Below, one piece after another: positions 29,410 through 39,069 of a stretch of 64,000 bases of DNA; within the stretch, counting starts at the first letter, position 1; each line of letters opens with the position of its first letter. A program made the position numbers and the translations under genes. The stretch spans positions 22,152-86,151 of the forward strand of contig JAGOAO010000004.1 of the NCBI GenBank assembly GCA_017983845.1, written 5' to 3'. This DNA is from Sediminibacterium sp. (GTDB lineage Bacteria > Bacteroidota > Bacteroidia > Chitinophagales > Chitinophagaceae). A model generated the notes under the pieces. The model saw only the letters and a list, made by a program, of their open reading frames with translations. It was not told the DNA's origin and ran no database searches.

Positions 29410-29709
29410 ATGAAGTTGACTGAAATATTAATCAAACCAATCCTTACGGAGAAAGCAAATGCGCAGCAAGAGAAATTGAGCCGTTATGCATTCAAAGTAA
29501 ATCGTCGTGCGAACAAATTAGAAATCAAAACTGCGGTTGAGCAATTTTATGGTGTAAACGTTGTAGACGTAAACACATTGGTTGTTCCAGGTAAAAGCAA
29601 GACTCGTTCAACTAAGTCTGGTATTATCTCTGGTGTTAAATCTGGATATAAGAAAGCATTAGTTACAGTAGCGGAAGGTGAATCCATTGACCTTTACGCA
29701 AGTATATAA
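29410..29709 (+). CDS. rplW: 50S ribosomal protein L23
   Basis: It lies at the tunnel exit and forms part of the docking site for SRP and trigger factor. It is 99 aa, opening LTEILIKPILTEKA, with the ribosomal RNA-binding stretch KSKTRSTKSGIISGVKSG. A 65-bp spacer with a short hairpin precedes rplB. Confidence 0.97.
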   Translation: MKLTEILIKPILTEKANAQQEKLSRYAFKVNRRANKLEIKTAVEQFYGVNVVDVNTLVVPGKSKTRSTKSGIISGVKSGYKKALVTVAEGESIDLYASI

Positions 29710-29774
29710 CAATAGCCCGCGAAGCTGAAAAATTCGTAAGACCTAAAAGTCTTTAAAAGAAAAAACAAAACAAA

Positions 29775-30614
29775 ATGGCATTAAGAAAGTACAAACCGAT
29801 TACAGCAGGTACCCGTTGGAGAATAGGTAACGCTTACGCTGAAATCACAACTAACAAACCTGAAAAGAGTTTGTTAGAACCGCAAAAGAAAACTGCAGGA
29901 CGTAACTTCCAAGGTCGTCGTGCAATGCGTTACATGGGTGGTGGTCACAGACAACACTATCGTCTTATCGATTTCAAAAGAAATAAGAAAGACATGGAAG
30001 CTAAAGTTGTTTCTGTTGAGTATGATCCAAACAGAACTGCATTTATCGCATTGGTTCAATATACTGATGGAGAGAAAAGATACATTATCTGTCCAAATGG
30101 TTTACAAGTAGGTGCTACTGTAATGTCTGGTGACAACGTTGTTCCAGAAGTTGGTAACGCATTACCTATGAAGAGCATTCCATTGGGTACAATGATTCAC
30201 AATATCGAAATGCAACCTGGTCAAGGTGGTAAATTGGTAAGAAGTGCTGGTACATCTGCTCAGTTAGCGAATAAGGAAACTGACTATGCGGTACTTAAAA
30301 TGCCTTCTGGTGAATTAAGAAAAGTATTGATTAACTGTTTTGCTACTGTAGGTGTGGTTTCAAATAGCGACCATAACTTAGAAACAGCTGGTAAAGCAGG
30401 TAGAAACCGTTGGAAAGGCGTACGTCCTCGTGTAAGAGGTGTGGCTATGAACCCAGTGGATCACCCGATGGGTGGTGGTGAAGGTAGAGCGTCTGGTGGA
30501 CATCCAAGAAGCAGAACTGGTAAGTATGCTAAAGGAGAGAAAACTAGAACAAGAGGAAAGGGTAGCGACAAGTTGATTATTCAACGTCGTGATGGCAAAA
30601 AATTGACAAAATAA
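29775..30614 (+). CDS. rplB: 50S ribosomal protein L2
   Basis: It is a core large-subunit protein needed for subunit joining and peptidyl transfer, 279 aa. It has the signature [13 protein letters not shown] followed by the basic C-terminal tail. The sequence reads HPM where many bacteria have HPH, which to my knowledge is usual in Bacteroidota. It is complete and in the standard place in the operon. Confidence 0.98.
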   Translation: MALRKYKPITAGTRWRIGNAYAEITTNKPEKSLLEPQKKTAGRNFQGRRAMRYMGGGHRQHYRLIDFKRNKKDMEAKVVSVEYDPNRTAFIALVQYTDGEKRYIICPNGLQVGATVMSGDNVVPEVGNALPMKSIPLGTMIHNIEMQPGQGGKLVRSAGTSAQLANKETDYAVLKMPSGELRKVLINCFATVGVVSNSDHNLETAGKAGRNRWKGVRPRVRGVAMNPVDHPMGGGEGRASGGHPRSRTGKYAKGEKTRTRGKGSDKLIIQRRDGKKLTK

Positions 30615-30640
30615 TTTAACAATCAAATTAACTCGTTACT

Positions 30641-30910
30641 ATGGGTCGTTCGATTAAAAAAGGTCCTTATATAGATCATAACCTTGAAGGAAAAGTAGAG
30701 GATATGAACGGAGGCAAAACTAAGAAAGGTGTAATTAAAACATGGAGTCGTAGAAGTACAATCTCTCCAGATTTTGTAGGACATACTTTCGCAGTACACA
30801 ATGGAAATAAATTTATCCCAGTTTATGTTACCGAGTTCATGGTAGGTCATAAATTAGGTGAATTCTCTCCAACTAGAAACTTCAGAGGACACGCAGGATC
30901 AAAAAAGTAA
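30641..30910 (+). CDS. rpsS: 30S ribosomal protein S19
   Basis: It is a small-subunit head protein, 89 aa, with [10 protein letters not shown] at the start and [16 protein letters not shown] near the end. The spacer after it (30911-30959) carries a 6-bp GTTTGA/TCAAAC hairpin at 30923-30943. Confidence 0.98.
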   Translation: MGRSIKKGPYIDHNLEGKVEDMNGGKTKKGVIKTWSRRSTISPDFVGHTFAVHNGNKFIPVYVTEFMVGHKLGEFSPTRNFRGHAGSKK

Positions 30911-30959
30911 ATCAACATTAAGGTTTGATCGTTAAGTTCAAACACTAAACAATAAAGAA

Positions 30960-31316
30960 ATGGAAGCAGTAGCTAAACTAAACAATTATCCCACAGGTCC
31001 ACGTAAGATGCGTTTGATCGCAGACGTTATTCGTGGTATGGAAGTGGAAAAAGCATTGGCAATTTTGGATTTCCATCCACAACACAATGCAGTTCCATTA
31101 GCAAAGTTGTTAAAAAGTGCAATCAGTAACTGGGAGCAAAAAAACAATGGAGCTAGTGCAGCAGATAGCAACTTAGTAGTTAAAACAGTTTTTGTAGACG
31201 GTGGTCGTACGTTAAAGCGTATGCGCCCAGCTCCACAAGGACGTGGCTACAGAGTTAGAAAGCGCAGCAATCACGTAACATTGATTGTAGATACTAAATC
31301 AGATTCAAAAAACTAA
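30960..31316 (+). CDS. rplV: 50S ribosomal protein L22
   Basis: It is a 23S rRNA-binding protein with a beta-hairpin reaching into the exit tunnel. It is 118 aa, with [14 protein letters not shown] and the tunnel hairpin region [19 protein letters not shown] intact, including the usual macrolide-relevant loop. Confidence 0.97.
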   Translation: MEAVAKLNNYPTGPRKMRLIADVIRGMEVEKALAILDFHPQHNAVPLAKLLKSAISNWEQKNNGASAADSNLVVKTVFVDGGRTLKRMRPAPQGRGYRVRKRSNHVTLIVDTKSDSKN

Positions 31317-31334
31317 ATATTCTAAACCATCACT

Positions 31335-32111
31335 ATGGGTCAGAAAGCAAATCCAATTGGGAACAGATTAGGTATCATCCGCGGATGGGAAAGTAACTGG
31401 TATGGTAATAAAAAAGATTACGCTACTAAGTTAATAGAAGACCATAAAATCCGTACTTACTTAACTGCACGTATTAACAAGGGCGGTATCGCTCGTATCG
31501 TTATCGAACGCACATTAGGTAAGTTAATCGTAACGATTCACACGTCTAAACCAGGTATCATCATCGGTAAAGGTGGTGGCGAGGTAGATCGTATCAAAGA
31601 AGAGTTAAAGAAATTAACTGGAAAAGACGATGTTCAAATCAACATCCTTGAAATCCGTCGTCCAGAATTAGATGCAACAATTGTTGGAGAAACAATTGCA
31701 CGTCAAATTGAAAATCGTATTAACTACAAGCGTGCTATTAAAATGGCGATTGCTTCTACCTTGAGAATGGGTGCAGAAGGAATCAAAATTAAAGTAGGTG
31801 GTCGTATCGGAGGAGCAGAGATTGCTCGTTCTGAAGAGATCAAGCAAGGTAGAGTACCTTTACATACTTTCAGAATGGACATCGACTATGCTAACGTGTT
31901 TGCGTTAACTGTGTACGGTAAAATTGGTATCAAAGTATGGATCTGTAAAGGTGAAGTTCTTGGTAAGCGTGATTTAAACCCGAACATCATTGGTGGTAAA
32001 GAAGGTGGCGAAAGAGCTGACTTCCGTGGTGGAGATCGTCGTGACGACCGTCGTGATGATAGAAACAACGACCGTCGTGGTCCAGGAGCAGGTGGTCCAA
32101 GAAAAAGATAA
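31335..32111 (+). CDS. rpsC: 30S ribosomal protein S3 with a low-complexity C-terminal tail
   Basis: It is part of the mRNA entry channel and helicase of the ribosome. The 258-aa protein has the KH domain motif [14 protein letters not shown] and the C-terminal S3 domain. It is longer than the E. coli protein because of a final tail of about 35 residues made of repeated RRDD/RNND units followed by a Gly/Pro/Arg end. Short tails of this kind occur in other Bacteroidota; the role is unknown. Confidence 0.97.
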   Translation: MGQKANPIGNRLGIIRGWESNWYGNKKDYATKLIEDHKIRTYLTARINKGGIARIVIERTLGKLIVTIHTSKPGIIIGKGGGEVDRIKEELKKLTGKDDVQINILEIRRPELDATIVGETIARQIENRINYKRAIKMAIASTLRMGAEGIKIKVGGRIGGAEIARSEEIKQGRVPLHTFRMDIDYANVFALTVYGKIGIKVWICKGEVLGKRDLNPNIIGGKEGGERADFRGGDRRDDRRDDRNNDRRGPGAGGPRKR

Positions 32112-32142
32112 TTAATTAATTAAGAGATAACAATATAATAAG

Positions 32143-32556
32143 ATGTTACAGCCAAAAAGAAGTAAACACAGAAAACAACAGAAAGGACGTATTCGCGAAG
32201 TAGCGAAGCGTGGAACTTCTATTGCTTTTGGTTCTTTTGCACTAAAATCACTAGATCCAATTTGGTTGACAAACAGACAAATTGAGTCTGCTCGTCAAGC
32301 AATGACACGTGCAATGAAGAGAGAAGGTAATGTATGGATTCGTGTTTTCCCAGATAAAATTATTACTCGTAAGCCTGCAGAGGTGAGAATGGGTAAAGGT
32401 AAAGGTAACCCTGAATTCTGGGCTGCTGTGGTAGAACCAGGTCGTATCATTTTTGAAATTGATGGTGTTACACCAGAAGTTGCAAAAGAGGCGATGGGCT
32501 TAGCTGCACAGAAATTACCAATCAACACTAAGTTTGTTACAAGAAGAGATTTATAA
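32143..32556 (+). CDS. rplP: 50S ribosomal protein L16
   Basis: It is a large-subunit protein by the A site, 137 aa, opening [15 protein letters not shown] and with [14 protein letters not shown]. The arginine in VTRRDL near the end and the whole family length are present. Confidence 0.98.
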   Translation: MLQPKRSKHRKQQKGRIREVAKRGTSIAFGSFALKSLDPIWLTNRQIESARQAMTRAMKREGNVWIRVFPDKIITRKPAEVRMGKGKGNPEFWAAVVEPGRIIFEIDGVTPEVAKEAMGLAAQKLPINTKFVTRRDL

Positions 32557-32602
32557 TCACTGATTCGTAATTAATAAGGATAACAAAAAAAAAGTATTTG
32601 CT

Positions 32603-32815
32603 ATGGCAAACAAGACATATGATTTTAATAAGGAATTAAAAGGTTTAAGCGCTGCGGACTTGACTGCTCGTATCAGCGAAGATCAATTAAGACTTAAGAA
32701 ATTAGAGTTCGCTCACGCTATTTCTCCATTAGAGAATCCAATGAGCATCCGCGGACTTCGTAAAGATATTGCCCGTTTAAAAACGGAATTAAAGAAAAAA
32801 GAGTTAGGTATCTAA
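32603..32815 (+). CDS. rpmC: 50S ribosomal protein L29
   Basis: It is a small helical protein at the tunnel exit, 70 aa, with the typical KLRFAHAI-like segment (KKLEFAHAI) and [16 protein letters not shown]. It is 16 bp before rpsQ. Confidence 0.96.
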   Translation: MANKTYDFNKELKGLSAADLTARISEDQLRLKKLEFAHAISPLENPMSIRGLRKDIARLKTELKKKELGI

Positions 32816-32831
32816 CCATAAATCAAAAACA

Positions 32832-33089
32832 ATGGTAGTAAGAAATTTACGTAAAACGAGAATTGGTGTTGTAACTAGTAACAAAATGAATAAAACCATT
32901 ACTGTTGCTGTTGAAAGAAAAGTAAAACACCCTATCTACGGTAAGTTCGTGAAAAAAACAACAAAGTTCCACGCACATGACGAGAAAGACGAGTGTACAA
33001 TGGGAGATATTGTTAAGATCATGGAAACTCGCCCGTTGAGTAAAACAAAACGTTGGAGATTGGTAGAAGTAGTGGAGAAAGCTAAATAA
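32832..33089 (+). CDS. rpsQ: 30S ribosomal protein S17
   Basis: It is a 16S rRNA-binding OB-fold protein, 85 aa, with [17 protein letters not shown] and [18 protein letters not shown]. The 91-bp spacer after it is A-rich, with no clear feature except a repeated AGCTAAA word that echoes the gene's last codons. Confidence 0.97.
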   Translation: MVVRNLRKTRIGVVTSNKMNKTITVAVERKVKHPIYGKFVKKTTKFHAHDEKDECTMGDIVKIMETRPLSKTKRWRLVEVVEKAK

Positions 33090-33180
33090 GCTGAACCCTA
33101 GCAAACCAAAAGAACTAAGTAATAAATCGTATTAACCCGAGTTCAAAAGAACAAGGAATAAAAGCTAAAAGCTAAATAAA

Positions 33181-33549
33181 ATGATTCAGCAAGAAAGTAG
33201 GCTCAATGTAGCTGATAATAGCGGCGCAAAAGAAGTACTTTGTATCAAGGTACTTGGTAATAGCGGACAAGACTTTGCAAAGATTGGTGATACAATCGTT
33301 GTAACTGTTAAGGATGCCATTCCTGCAGGCGGTATTAAGAAAGGTACTGTTTCAAAAGCAGTTATCGTTCGCACAAAAAACAAGTTGCGCAGAAAAGACG
33401 GATCTTATATCCGTTTCGATGACAACGCTGTTGTATTGTTAAACAATTCAGAAGAGCCAAGAGGTACACGTATCTTTGGACCAGTTGCTCGTGAATTGCG
33501 TGACAAAGGATACATGAAAATTGTTTCATTAGCACCAGAGGTGTTATAA
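33181..33549 (+). CDS. rplN: 50S ribosomal protein L14
   Basis: It is a large-subunit protein at the subunit interface, 122 aa, opening [18 protein letters not shown], with [13 protein letters not shown] near the end. It is 13 bp before rplX. Confidence 0.98.
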   Translation: MIQQESRLNVADNSGAKEVLCIKVLGNSGQDFAKIGDTIVVTVKDAIPAGGIKKGTVSKAVIVRTKNKLRRKDGSYIRFDDNAVVLLNNSEEPRGTRIFGPVARELRDKGYMKIVSLAPEVL

Positions 33550-33562
33550 AATATACATAATT

Positions 33563-33901
33563 ATGAATAACAGATTCAAACCCAAATACAGCATCAAGAA
33601 AGGTGATAGCGTAGTCGTTATTGCTGGAGATGATAAGGACTTGAAAAAACCTCGCACAGTATTGGAAGTGAATGTAGAAAAAGGTCGTGTAATTGTTGAA
33701 GGTGTAGCCATCGCAACAAAGCACACTAAGCCTTCTGCTTCAAATACAAAAGGTGGTATCGTTAAAGTAGAAGCTTCTATTAACATTAGTAATGTAATGT
33801 TATGGGATGCTAAAACAAGCGCACCAACCAAAGTGAAGCGTTCAAGAGAGACAGGTAAATTAGTAAGAATTTCAAAAAAATCAGGGGAGGTAATTAAATA
33901 A
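33563..33901 (+). CDS. rplX: 50S ribosomal protein L24
   Basis: It is an assembly-initiator protein of the large subunit, 112 aa, with the KOW motif [15 protein letters not shown] and [14 protein letters not shown]. Its stop codon shares a base with the rplE start (TAATG), so rplE is translationally coupled. Its last codons contain GGGGAGG, the best Shine-Dalgarno-like word in the cluster. Confidence 0.97.
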   Translation: MNNRFKPKYSIKKGDSVVVIAGDDKDLKKPRTVLEVNVEKGRVIVEGVAIATKHTKPSASNTKGGIVKVEASINISNVMLWDAKTSAPTKVKRSRETGKLVRISKKSGEVIK

Positions 33902-34476
33902 TGAGTACCGTAAAATACACTCCAAGATTAGCAGACAAGTACACTAAAGAAGTGATCCCTGCTTTATCTAAAAAGTTTGGTTACAAGTCTGTAATGCAAA
34001 CTCCTAAGTTAGAAAAAATTTGCATCAACCGTGGTGTGAATGGCGCAGTAAATGACAAGAAATTGGTAGACATCGCTATCGATGAGCTAACAATGATCAC
34101 TGGTCAAAAAGCTGTACCAACACTTTCTAAGAAAGATATCTCAAACTTTAAATTACGTAAGGGTATGCCAATCGGCGCTCGTGTAACTTTAAGAGGTGAG
34201 AAGATGTATGAATTCTTAGACCGTTTAGTTGCAGTTTCTTTACCACGTGTACGTGATTTCAAAGGTATTAGCGACAAGGCTTTTGATGGCCGCGGTAATT
34301 ATACTTTAGGTATCACTGAGCAGATCATCTTCCCAGAAATCGATATCGATAAAGTAAATAAAATTACTGGTTTAGATATCACTTTTGTGACTTCTGCGAA
34401 CACGAATGAAGAAGCATACGAATTATTAAAAGAATTAGGTATGCCTTTCAAAAACATTAAAAAAGATAACAACTAA
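33901..34476 (+). CDS. rplE: 50S ribosomal protein L5
   Basis: It is a 5S rRNA-binding protein of the central protuberance, 191 aa, with [20 protein letters not shown] split across the usual blocks, RDFKGIS and [18 protein letters not shown]. The start at 33901 overlaps the rplX stop by one base and is preceded by GGGGAGG (33884-33890) about ten bases upstream. Confidence 0.98.
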   Translation: MSTVKYTPRLADKYTKEVIPALSKKFGYKSVMQTPKLEKICINRGVNGAVNDKKLVDIAIDELTMITGQKAVPTLSKKDISNFKLRKGMPIGARVTLRGEKMYEFLDRLVAVSLPRVRDFKGISDKAFDGRGNYTLGITEQIIFPEIDIDKVNKITGLDITFVTSANTNEEAYELLKELGMPFKNIKKDNN

Positions 34477-34489
34477 TTAAAATAGAATT

Positions 34490-34759
34490 ATGGCAAGAGA
34501 ATCAGTCAAAGCTAGACAAAGAAAGCGCGAAGCAACTGTTAAGCAATTCGCTGAAAAGCGTGCTGCATTAAAAGCTGCTAATGATTATGCAGGATTAGAT
34601 AAATTACCTAAGAATGCATCTCCAGTTCGTTTAAAGAACCGTTGTCAATTAACAGGTCGTCCAAAAGGATATATGAGATACTTCGGTATTTCAAGAAATA
34701 TGTTCCGCGATATGGCTTTGAACGGAATGATTCCAGGTGTGAAAAAAGCAAGCTGGTAA
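34490..34759 (+). CDS. rpsN: 30S ribosomal protein S14 (zinc-free type)
   Basis: It is a small-subunit head protein. At 89 aa, with only one cysteine (in [12 protein letters not shown]) and no CxxC pairs, it is the zinc-independent form. The ending [18 protein letters not shown] is typical. Confidence 0.97.
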   Translation: MARESVKARQRKREATVKQFAEKRAALKAANDYAGLDKLPKNASPVRLKNRCQLTGRPKGYMRYFGISRNMFRDMALNGMIPGVKKASW

Positions 34760-34836
34760 GATTTTTCGATTGATTTAAGTTCATTTATTTGAATACTGAA
34801 ACAAACAACATTTAGAACTGATTTAAAATACTAATA

Positions 34837-35235
34837 ATGGTAACAGATCCAATAGCAGACTACTTAACAAGAATACGTAACGCCCAAATGGCTGGTCACC
34901 GTATCGTTGAGATCCCTGCATCTAATTTAAAAAAGCGTATCACTGAAATTTTATACAACCAAGGTTATATCTTGAAGTACAAATTTGAAGATGATACAAA
35001 ACAAGGTTTGATTAAGATCGCCTTAAAGTACGATGTAAACTCAAAACAACCAGCTATCCGTTCTTTAGAGCGTATCAGCCGTCCAGGTTTACGTCACTAC
35101 GCAAAGCCTGCTGATATCAAAAGAGTAAGCAATGGTTTAGGTATCGCTATCTTGTCTACTTCTAAAGGAGTAATGACAGATAAAGAAGCTAAAGCAAACA
35201 ACGTAGGTGGTGAGGTGTTATGCGCAATCGCTTAA
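34837..35235 (+). CDS. rpsH: 30S ribosomal protein S8
   Basis: It is a central-domain assembly protein, 132 aa, opening [14 protein letters not shown] and with the end [19 protein letters not shown]. In E. coli S8 is the spc-operon repressor. Here the 101-bp spacer after it has a long-range CTTAGT/ACTAAG pairing enclosing AGCC/GGCT (35267-35312), whose role is open. Confidence 0.97.
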   Translation: MVTDPIADYLTRIRNAQMAGHRIVEIPASNLKKRITEILYNQGYILKYKFEDDTKQGLIKIALKYDVNSKQPAIRSLERISRPGLRHYAKPADIKRVSNGLGIAILSTSKGVMTDKEAKANNVGGEVLCAIA

Positions 35236-35336
35236 TAGCTCAAAACAAATAAAAATAATTTCATTGCTTAGTGCGCATTTAAGCCTTTTAGTCGGGGCTG
35301 AAAACAACTAAGTTTCACAAAAATAAAAAATCGACT

Positions 35337-35888
35337 ATGTCACGTATAGGAAAAAAACCAATCACAATCCCAGCTGGGGTTACTGTATCGGTTAAAGATT
35401 CAGTAGTAACTGTTAAAGGCCCTAAAGGCACTTTGACTCAAGAAGTTGATCGCGATATTATCGTTGAAGTTGTAGCTGAAGAAGTAATCGTTAAGCGTCC
35501 AACAGAACAAATTCGCCACAGAGCGATGCACGGTTTATACCGTTCTTTAATTGCTAACTTAGTTAAAGGTGTTACTGAAGGATACAAAAAAGAATTAGAA
35601 TTAGTGGGTGTGGGTTTTAAAGCTGCTAATACAGGTAATGTGTTAGACTTAGCTTTAGGATACTCTCACAATATCATATTTGACGTACCAAAAGAATTGA
35701 CTGTAACTACAACTACAGAAAAAGGTCAAAACCCTAAGATTTTCTTAGAGAGTGCTGACAAACAATTGATTGGTCAAGTTGCTGCTAAAATCAGAGGATT
35801 ACGTAAGCCAGAACCATACAAAGGAAAAGGTGTAAGATATTCTGATGAGGTTGTAAGAAGAAAAGCAGGTAAAGCAGCAGGTAAATAA
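35337..35888 (+). CDS. rplF: 50S ribosomal protein L6
   Basis: It lies by the sarcin-ricin loop, 183 aa, opening SRIGKKPITIPAGV and ending PEPYKGKGVRYSDEVVRRKAG in family style. The spacer to rplR contains a perfect CGAGCG/CGCTCG hairpin (35905-35923). Confidence 0.98.
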   Translation: MSRIGKKPITIPAGVTVSVKDSVVTVKGPKGTLTQEVDRDIIVEVVAEEVIVKRPTEQIRHRAMHGLYRSLIANLVKGVTEGYKKELELVGVGFKAANTGNVLDLALGYSHNIIFDVPKELTVTTTTEKGQNPKIFLESADKQLIGQVAAKIRGLRKPEPYKGKGVRYSDEVVRRKAGKAAGK

Positions 35889-35940
35889 TCATTAAAAATC
35901 ACGACGAGCGGCAGCATCGCTCGACCAAAAAATAATCAAT

Positions 35941-36291
35941 ATGAGTAAATTAGCTCAAAGACAAAAGATCAGATATAGAATTCGTAAGAAAGTACAAGGT
36001 ACAGCAGCGAAACCTCGTTTATCTGTTTTCAGAAGTAACGCAGATATTTATTGTCAATTGATTGATGATGTGAACGGGGTAACCTTAGCAGCATCTTCTT
36101 CAAGAGAAAAAGATATCGAAGCACAAAAAGTTCCAAAGATTGATAAAGCTAAATTAGCTGGACAATCAGTAGCAAAAAAAGCTTTAGCACTTAACATTAC
36201 TACTTGTGTATTTGACAGAGGTGGTAATTTATACCACGGAAGAATTAAGGCCGTAGCTGATGGTGCTAGAGAGGGTGGACTTCAATTTTAA
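35941..36291 (+). CDS. rplR: 50S ribosomal protein L18
   Basis: It is a 5S rRNA-binding protein, 116 aa, with [20 protein letters not shown] and the typical ending [21 protein letters not shown] in separate blocks. It is 26 bp before rpsE. Confidence 0.98.
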   Translation: MSKLAQRQKIRYRIRKKVQGTAAKPRLSVFRSNADIYCQLIDDVNGVTLAASSSREKDIEAQKVPKIDKAKLAGQSVAKKALALNITTCVFDRGGNLYHGRIKAVADGAREGGLQF

Positions 36292-36317
36292 TTCGATAAA
36301 AATACTAATAGTAAATC

Positions 36318-36842
36318 ATGTCTAAAGTAAACGTAAATAAGGTTAAAGCAGCAGTTGATGTTGAACTAAAAGAAAAAGTAGTTTCAATCAACCGCGTAGT
36401 TAAAACAACAAAGGGTGGCCGTACTTTTAGCTTCTCCGCTTTAGTGGTAGTAGGTAATGAAAATGGTGTTGTTGGTCAAGGTTTAGGTAAAGCTAAAGAA
36501 GTTCAAGAAGCCATCACAAAAGGGATCGAAGATGCTAAGAAGAATTTAGTGAAAGTGCCTATTATGCACGGAACAATTCCTCACGAGCAATTGGCTAAAG
36601 AAGGTGCTGCTAAAGTAATGATTAAGCCAGCTGCACACGGAGCGGGTGTAATTGCGGGTGGTAGCATGCGTGCTGTATTAGAGAGCGCAGGTATCACGGA
36701 TATCTTAGCTAAGAGCTTAGGTTCTGCTAACCCACACAACGTGGTAAAAGCAACCATCAAAGCTTTAGGTTTATTACGTGAGCCAGTGCAAGTTGCAAAA
36801 ACAAGAAACATTAAGTTATCAAAAGTATTTACTGGTCAGTAA
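36318..36842 (+). CDS. rpsE: 30S ribosomal protein S5
   Basis: It is a fidelity-related small-subunit protein, 174 aa, with the double-stranded RNA-binding domain ([16 protein letters not shown] start), [19 protein letters not shown] and the [17 protein letters not shown] segment near residue 145. It is complete, in standard position. Confidence 0.98.
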   Translation: MSKVNVNKVKAAVDVELKEKVVSINRVVKTTKGGRTFSFSALVVVGNENGVVGQGLGKAKEVQEAITKGIEDAKKNLVKVPIMHGTIPHEQLAKEGAAKVMIKPAAHGAGVIAGGSMRAVLESAGITDILAKSLGSANPHNVVKATIKALGLLREPVQVAKTRNIKLSKVFTGQ

Positions 36843-36880
36843 TTCATACCAACCACAAATACCTACACAAATAATTAAAG

Positions 36881-37063
36881 ATGAAAAAGATTAAAATAAC
36901 TCAAGTTAAAAGCGGTATCGATAGATCAGAGCGTCAAAAGCAAACTTTGATTGCATTAGGTCTTAGAAAAATTAACGCTACTAAAGAAGTTGAGGCTACT
37001 CCTCAAATCTTAGGTATGGTAAACAAAGTAAGCCATTTAATTAAAGTAGAAGAAATCGCTTAA
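36881..37063 (+). CDS. rpmD: 50S ribosomal protein L30
   Basis: It is a small large-subunit protein, 60 aa, with KITQVKSGIDRSERQKQTL and LGLRKINAT. The spacer before rplO contains a GGGGA/TCCCC hairpin at 37093-37105. Confidence 0.95.
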   Translation: MKKIKITQVKSGIDRSERQKQTLIALGLRKINATKEVEATPQILGMVNKVSHLIKVEEIA

Positions 37064-37125
37064 TTAGCGGTGCTTCTTCATTCATAAAGCGAGGGGAGAT
37101 TCCCCGAAAGTAAAAATCAATAAAA

Positions 37126-37572
37126 ATGAAATTACACAATTTAAAACCTGCAGAAGGTTCAGTACACAAAGCAATTAGAATCGGTAGAGGTGAAGCATCT
37201 GGTAAAGGTGGTACATCTACTAAAGGTAATAAAGGTGGTCAGTCTCGTGCTGGTTACAAGAGCAAAATGGCACACGAAGGTGGTCAGATGCCAATCCAAC
37301 GTAGAGTTCCTAAGCGTGGATTCAAGAACATCAACCGTGTTGAGTATGTAGTATTCAACTTAGGTCAATTAGATCAATTGATCGAGAAATACGGTTTCAC
37401 AGAAATTACTCCAGAAAACTTATACATGAATAGCTTGATCAGTCGTACTGATTTAGTAAAAGTGTTAGCAAATGGCGAATTAAAAACGAAGATCAATTTC
37501 AGAGTAAACGCAGCAAGTAAGAAAGCACAAGACGCGATCGTAGCAGCTGGCGGAACCATCGAAATAATCTAA
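37126..37572 (+). CDS. rplO: 50S ribosomal protein L15
   Basis: It is a late-assembly protein, 148 aa, with the Gly-rich N-terminal tail (IGRGEASGKGGTSTKGNKGG) and a globular C-terminal domain. It is the last ribosomal protein gene of this block, separated from secY by a terminator-like hairpin. Confidence 0.98.
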   Translation: MKLHNLKPAEGSVHKAIRIGRGEASGKGGTSTKGNKGGQSRAGYKSKMAHEGGQMPIQRRVPKRGFKNINRVEYVVFNLGQLDQLIEKYGFTEITPENLYMNSLISRTDLVKVLANGELKTKINFRVNAASKKAQDAIVAAGGTIEII

Positions 37573-37590
37573 ATTTTTTTAGTATATTGC

Positions 37591-37617
37591 AAGACGCATT
37601 AACAGTGCGTCTTTTTA
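37591..37617 (+). terminator. Terminator-like hairpin between rplO and secY
   Basis: An 8-bp perfect stem (AAGACGCA/TGCGTCTT) with a 7-nt loop is followed by TTTTT. It sits 18 bp after rplO and 33 bp before secY, inside what should be one operon. It may reduce, rather than stop, transcription into secY. I see no promoter between it and secY. Confidence 0.65.
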
Positions 37618-37649
37618 ATTTAAAGGAGCAAGCACATAATTAAACACTG

Positions 37650-38990
37650 ATGAAAAAACTAATTGATACATTAAAAAATATCTGGGCAATCGACGAACTA
37701 AAATCTAAGATTATAGTGACTTTGTTGTTCGTATTAACTTATAGAATTGGTGCACAAATCACTTTGCCTGGTATTAACCCATTGGCGATCGAAGCTGCTC
37801 AAAAAGCAGGCGGTAACAATGGTTTATTAGGCATTTTTGATATGTTCGCTGGTGGTGCGTTCTCTCAAGCTTCCATTTTAGCTTTGGGAATCATGCCTTA
37901 TATCTCTGCTTCTATCTTTATGCAATTGATGACTATTTTAGTTCCTCAGTTACAAAAGATTCAAAAAGAAGGAGAGAGCGGAAGAAACAAAATCAATCAA
38001 TGGACACGTTATTTGACAGTGATTGTAACTTTGTTCCAAGCCGGTGCATATGTAGCTTATTTAAATAGCCCAGGTTATGCAGACGCATTGATTCCTGCTT
38101 ACAAAGATTTTTTCTGGTTCTCTACTGTCATCACATTAACAGCTGGTACTTTGTTTGTAATGTGGTTGGGTGAGAAAATTCAAGATAAAGGTTTAGGTAA
38201 TGGTACTTCAATCATCATCATGGTGGGTATCTTAGCTCGTTTACCACAATCAATCATCATGGAATTTGGTTCTAAGAGCCAAAAAGGTGGTGGTGGTTTG
38301 TTGATCTTTTTAATTGAAGTTGCTATTTTAGTAACCATCATCATGGGCTTGATTTTATTGGTACAAGGTGTTCGTAAGATCCCTGTAACTTATGCAAAGC
38401 AAGTGATTGGTGGGGCACAAGTAGGTGGCGCACGTCAGTTCTTACCTGTAAAGGTGAACAGTGCTGGTGTAATGCCAATCATTTTCGCACAAGCGATCAT
38501 GTTCTTGCCAACTTTAGTGTCATTTACAAATATCGATTCAGCTCAAGGTATTGTTAGAATCTTCAATGACCACAGCAATGTTTGGTATATGTTGATCTAT
38601 TCTGTGATGGTAATAGGGTTCACTTTCTTATACACTGCATTGATCTTTAATCCTAAGCAGATTTCTGAAGACCTTAAGCGTAACAATGGATTCATTCCTG
38701 GTGTGAAGCCGGGTCAACCAACTACAGACTATATTGGTGCTGTAATGGATAGAATTACTTTACCTGGTGCAATTTTATTGGCATTGGTAGGTATCCTTCC
38801 TGGCTTTGCTCAAAAATTGGGTGTAACTCAAGGTTTCAGCACTTTCTTTGGAGGTACATCTCTATTGATTATGGTGGGTGTTATTTTGGACACTTTACAA
38901 CAAATTGAAACTTATTTATTGATGCGTCAATATGATGGTTTAATGAGTACAGGTCGTGTTCAAGGTAGATCACCAATTACAGGTATGTAA
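37650..38990 (+). CDS. secY: Protein translocase subunit SecY
   Basis: It is the channel of the Sec translocon. The 446-aa protein has ten predicted membrane segments, starting about residue 20, with the family segments LGIMPYISASIFMQL, QKEGESGRNK (first cytoplasmic loop) and NPKQISEDLKRNNGFIPGVKPG. It is the last gene of the S10-spc transcript because a strong terminator follows directly. Confidence 0.98.
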   Translation: MKKLIDTLKNIWAIDELKSKIIVTLLFVLTYRIGAQITLPGINPLAIEAAQKAGGNNGLLGIFDMFAGGAFSQASILALGIMPYISASIFMQLMTILVPQLQKIQKEGESGRNKINQWTRYLTVIVTLFQAGAYVAYLNSPGYADALIPAYKDFFWFSTVITLTAGTLFVMWLGEKIQDKGLGNGTSIIIMVGILARLPQSIIMEFGSKSQKGGGGLLIFLIEVAILVTIIMGLILLVQGVRKIPVTYAKQVIGGAQVGGARQFLPVKVNSAGVMPIIFAQAIMFLPTLVSFTNIDSAQGIVRIFNDHSNVWYMLIYSVMVIGFTFLYTALIFNPKQISEDLKRNNGFIPGVKPGQPTTDYIGAVMDRITLPGAILLALVGILPGFAQKLGVTQGFSTFFGGTSLLIMVGVILDTLQQIETYLLMRQYDGLMSTGRVQGRSPITGM

Positions 38991-39014
38991 TTCTTTATAA
39001 AATAATTATCTTTA

Positions 39015-39050
39015 CAAACCTGTCCTTTAAAAGACAGGTTTGTTTTTTTT
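39015..39050 (+). terminator. Strong terminator after secY
   Basis: A perfect 10-bp stem (CAAACCTGTC and complement) with an 8-nt loop is followed by eight Ts. It marks the end of the S10-spc operon. It overlaps the upstream extension of the map open frame, which supports the later map start. Confidence 0.92.
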
Positions 39051-39069
39051 AGCAACGAATCAATTTTCT

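Noticed and set aside
39040..39069. Upstream start for map at 39040
   Set aside because: It lies in the T-run of the secY terminator; the family begins close to the ATG at 39070.
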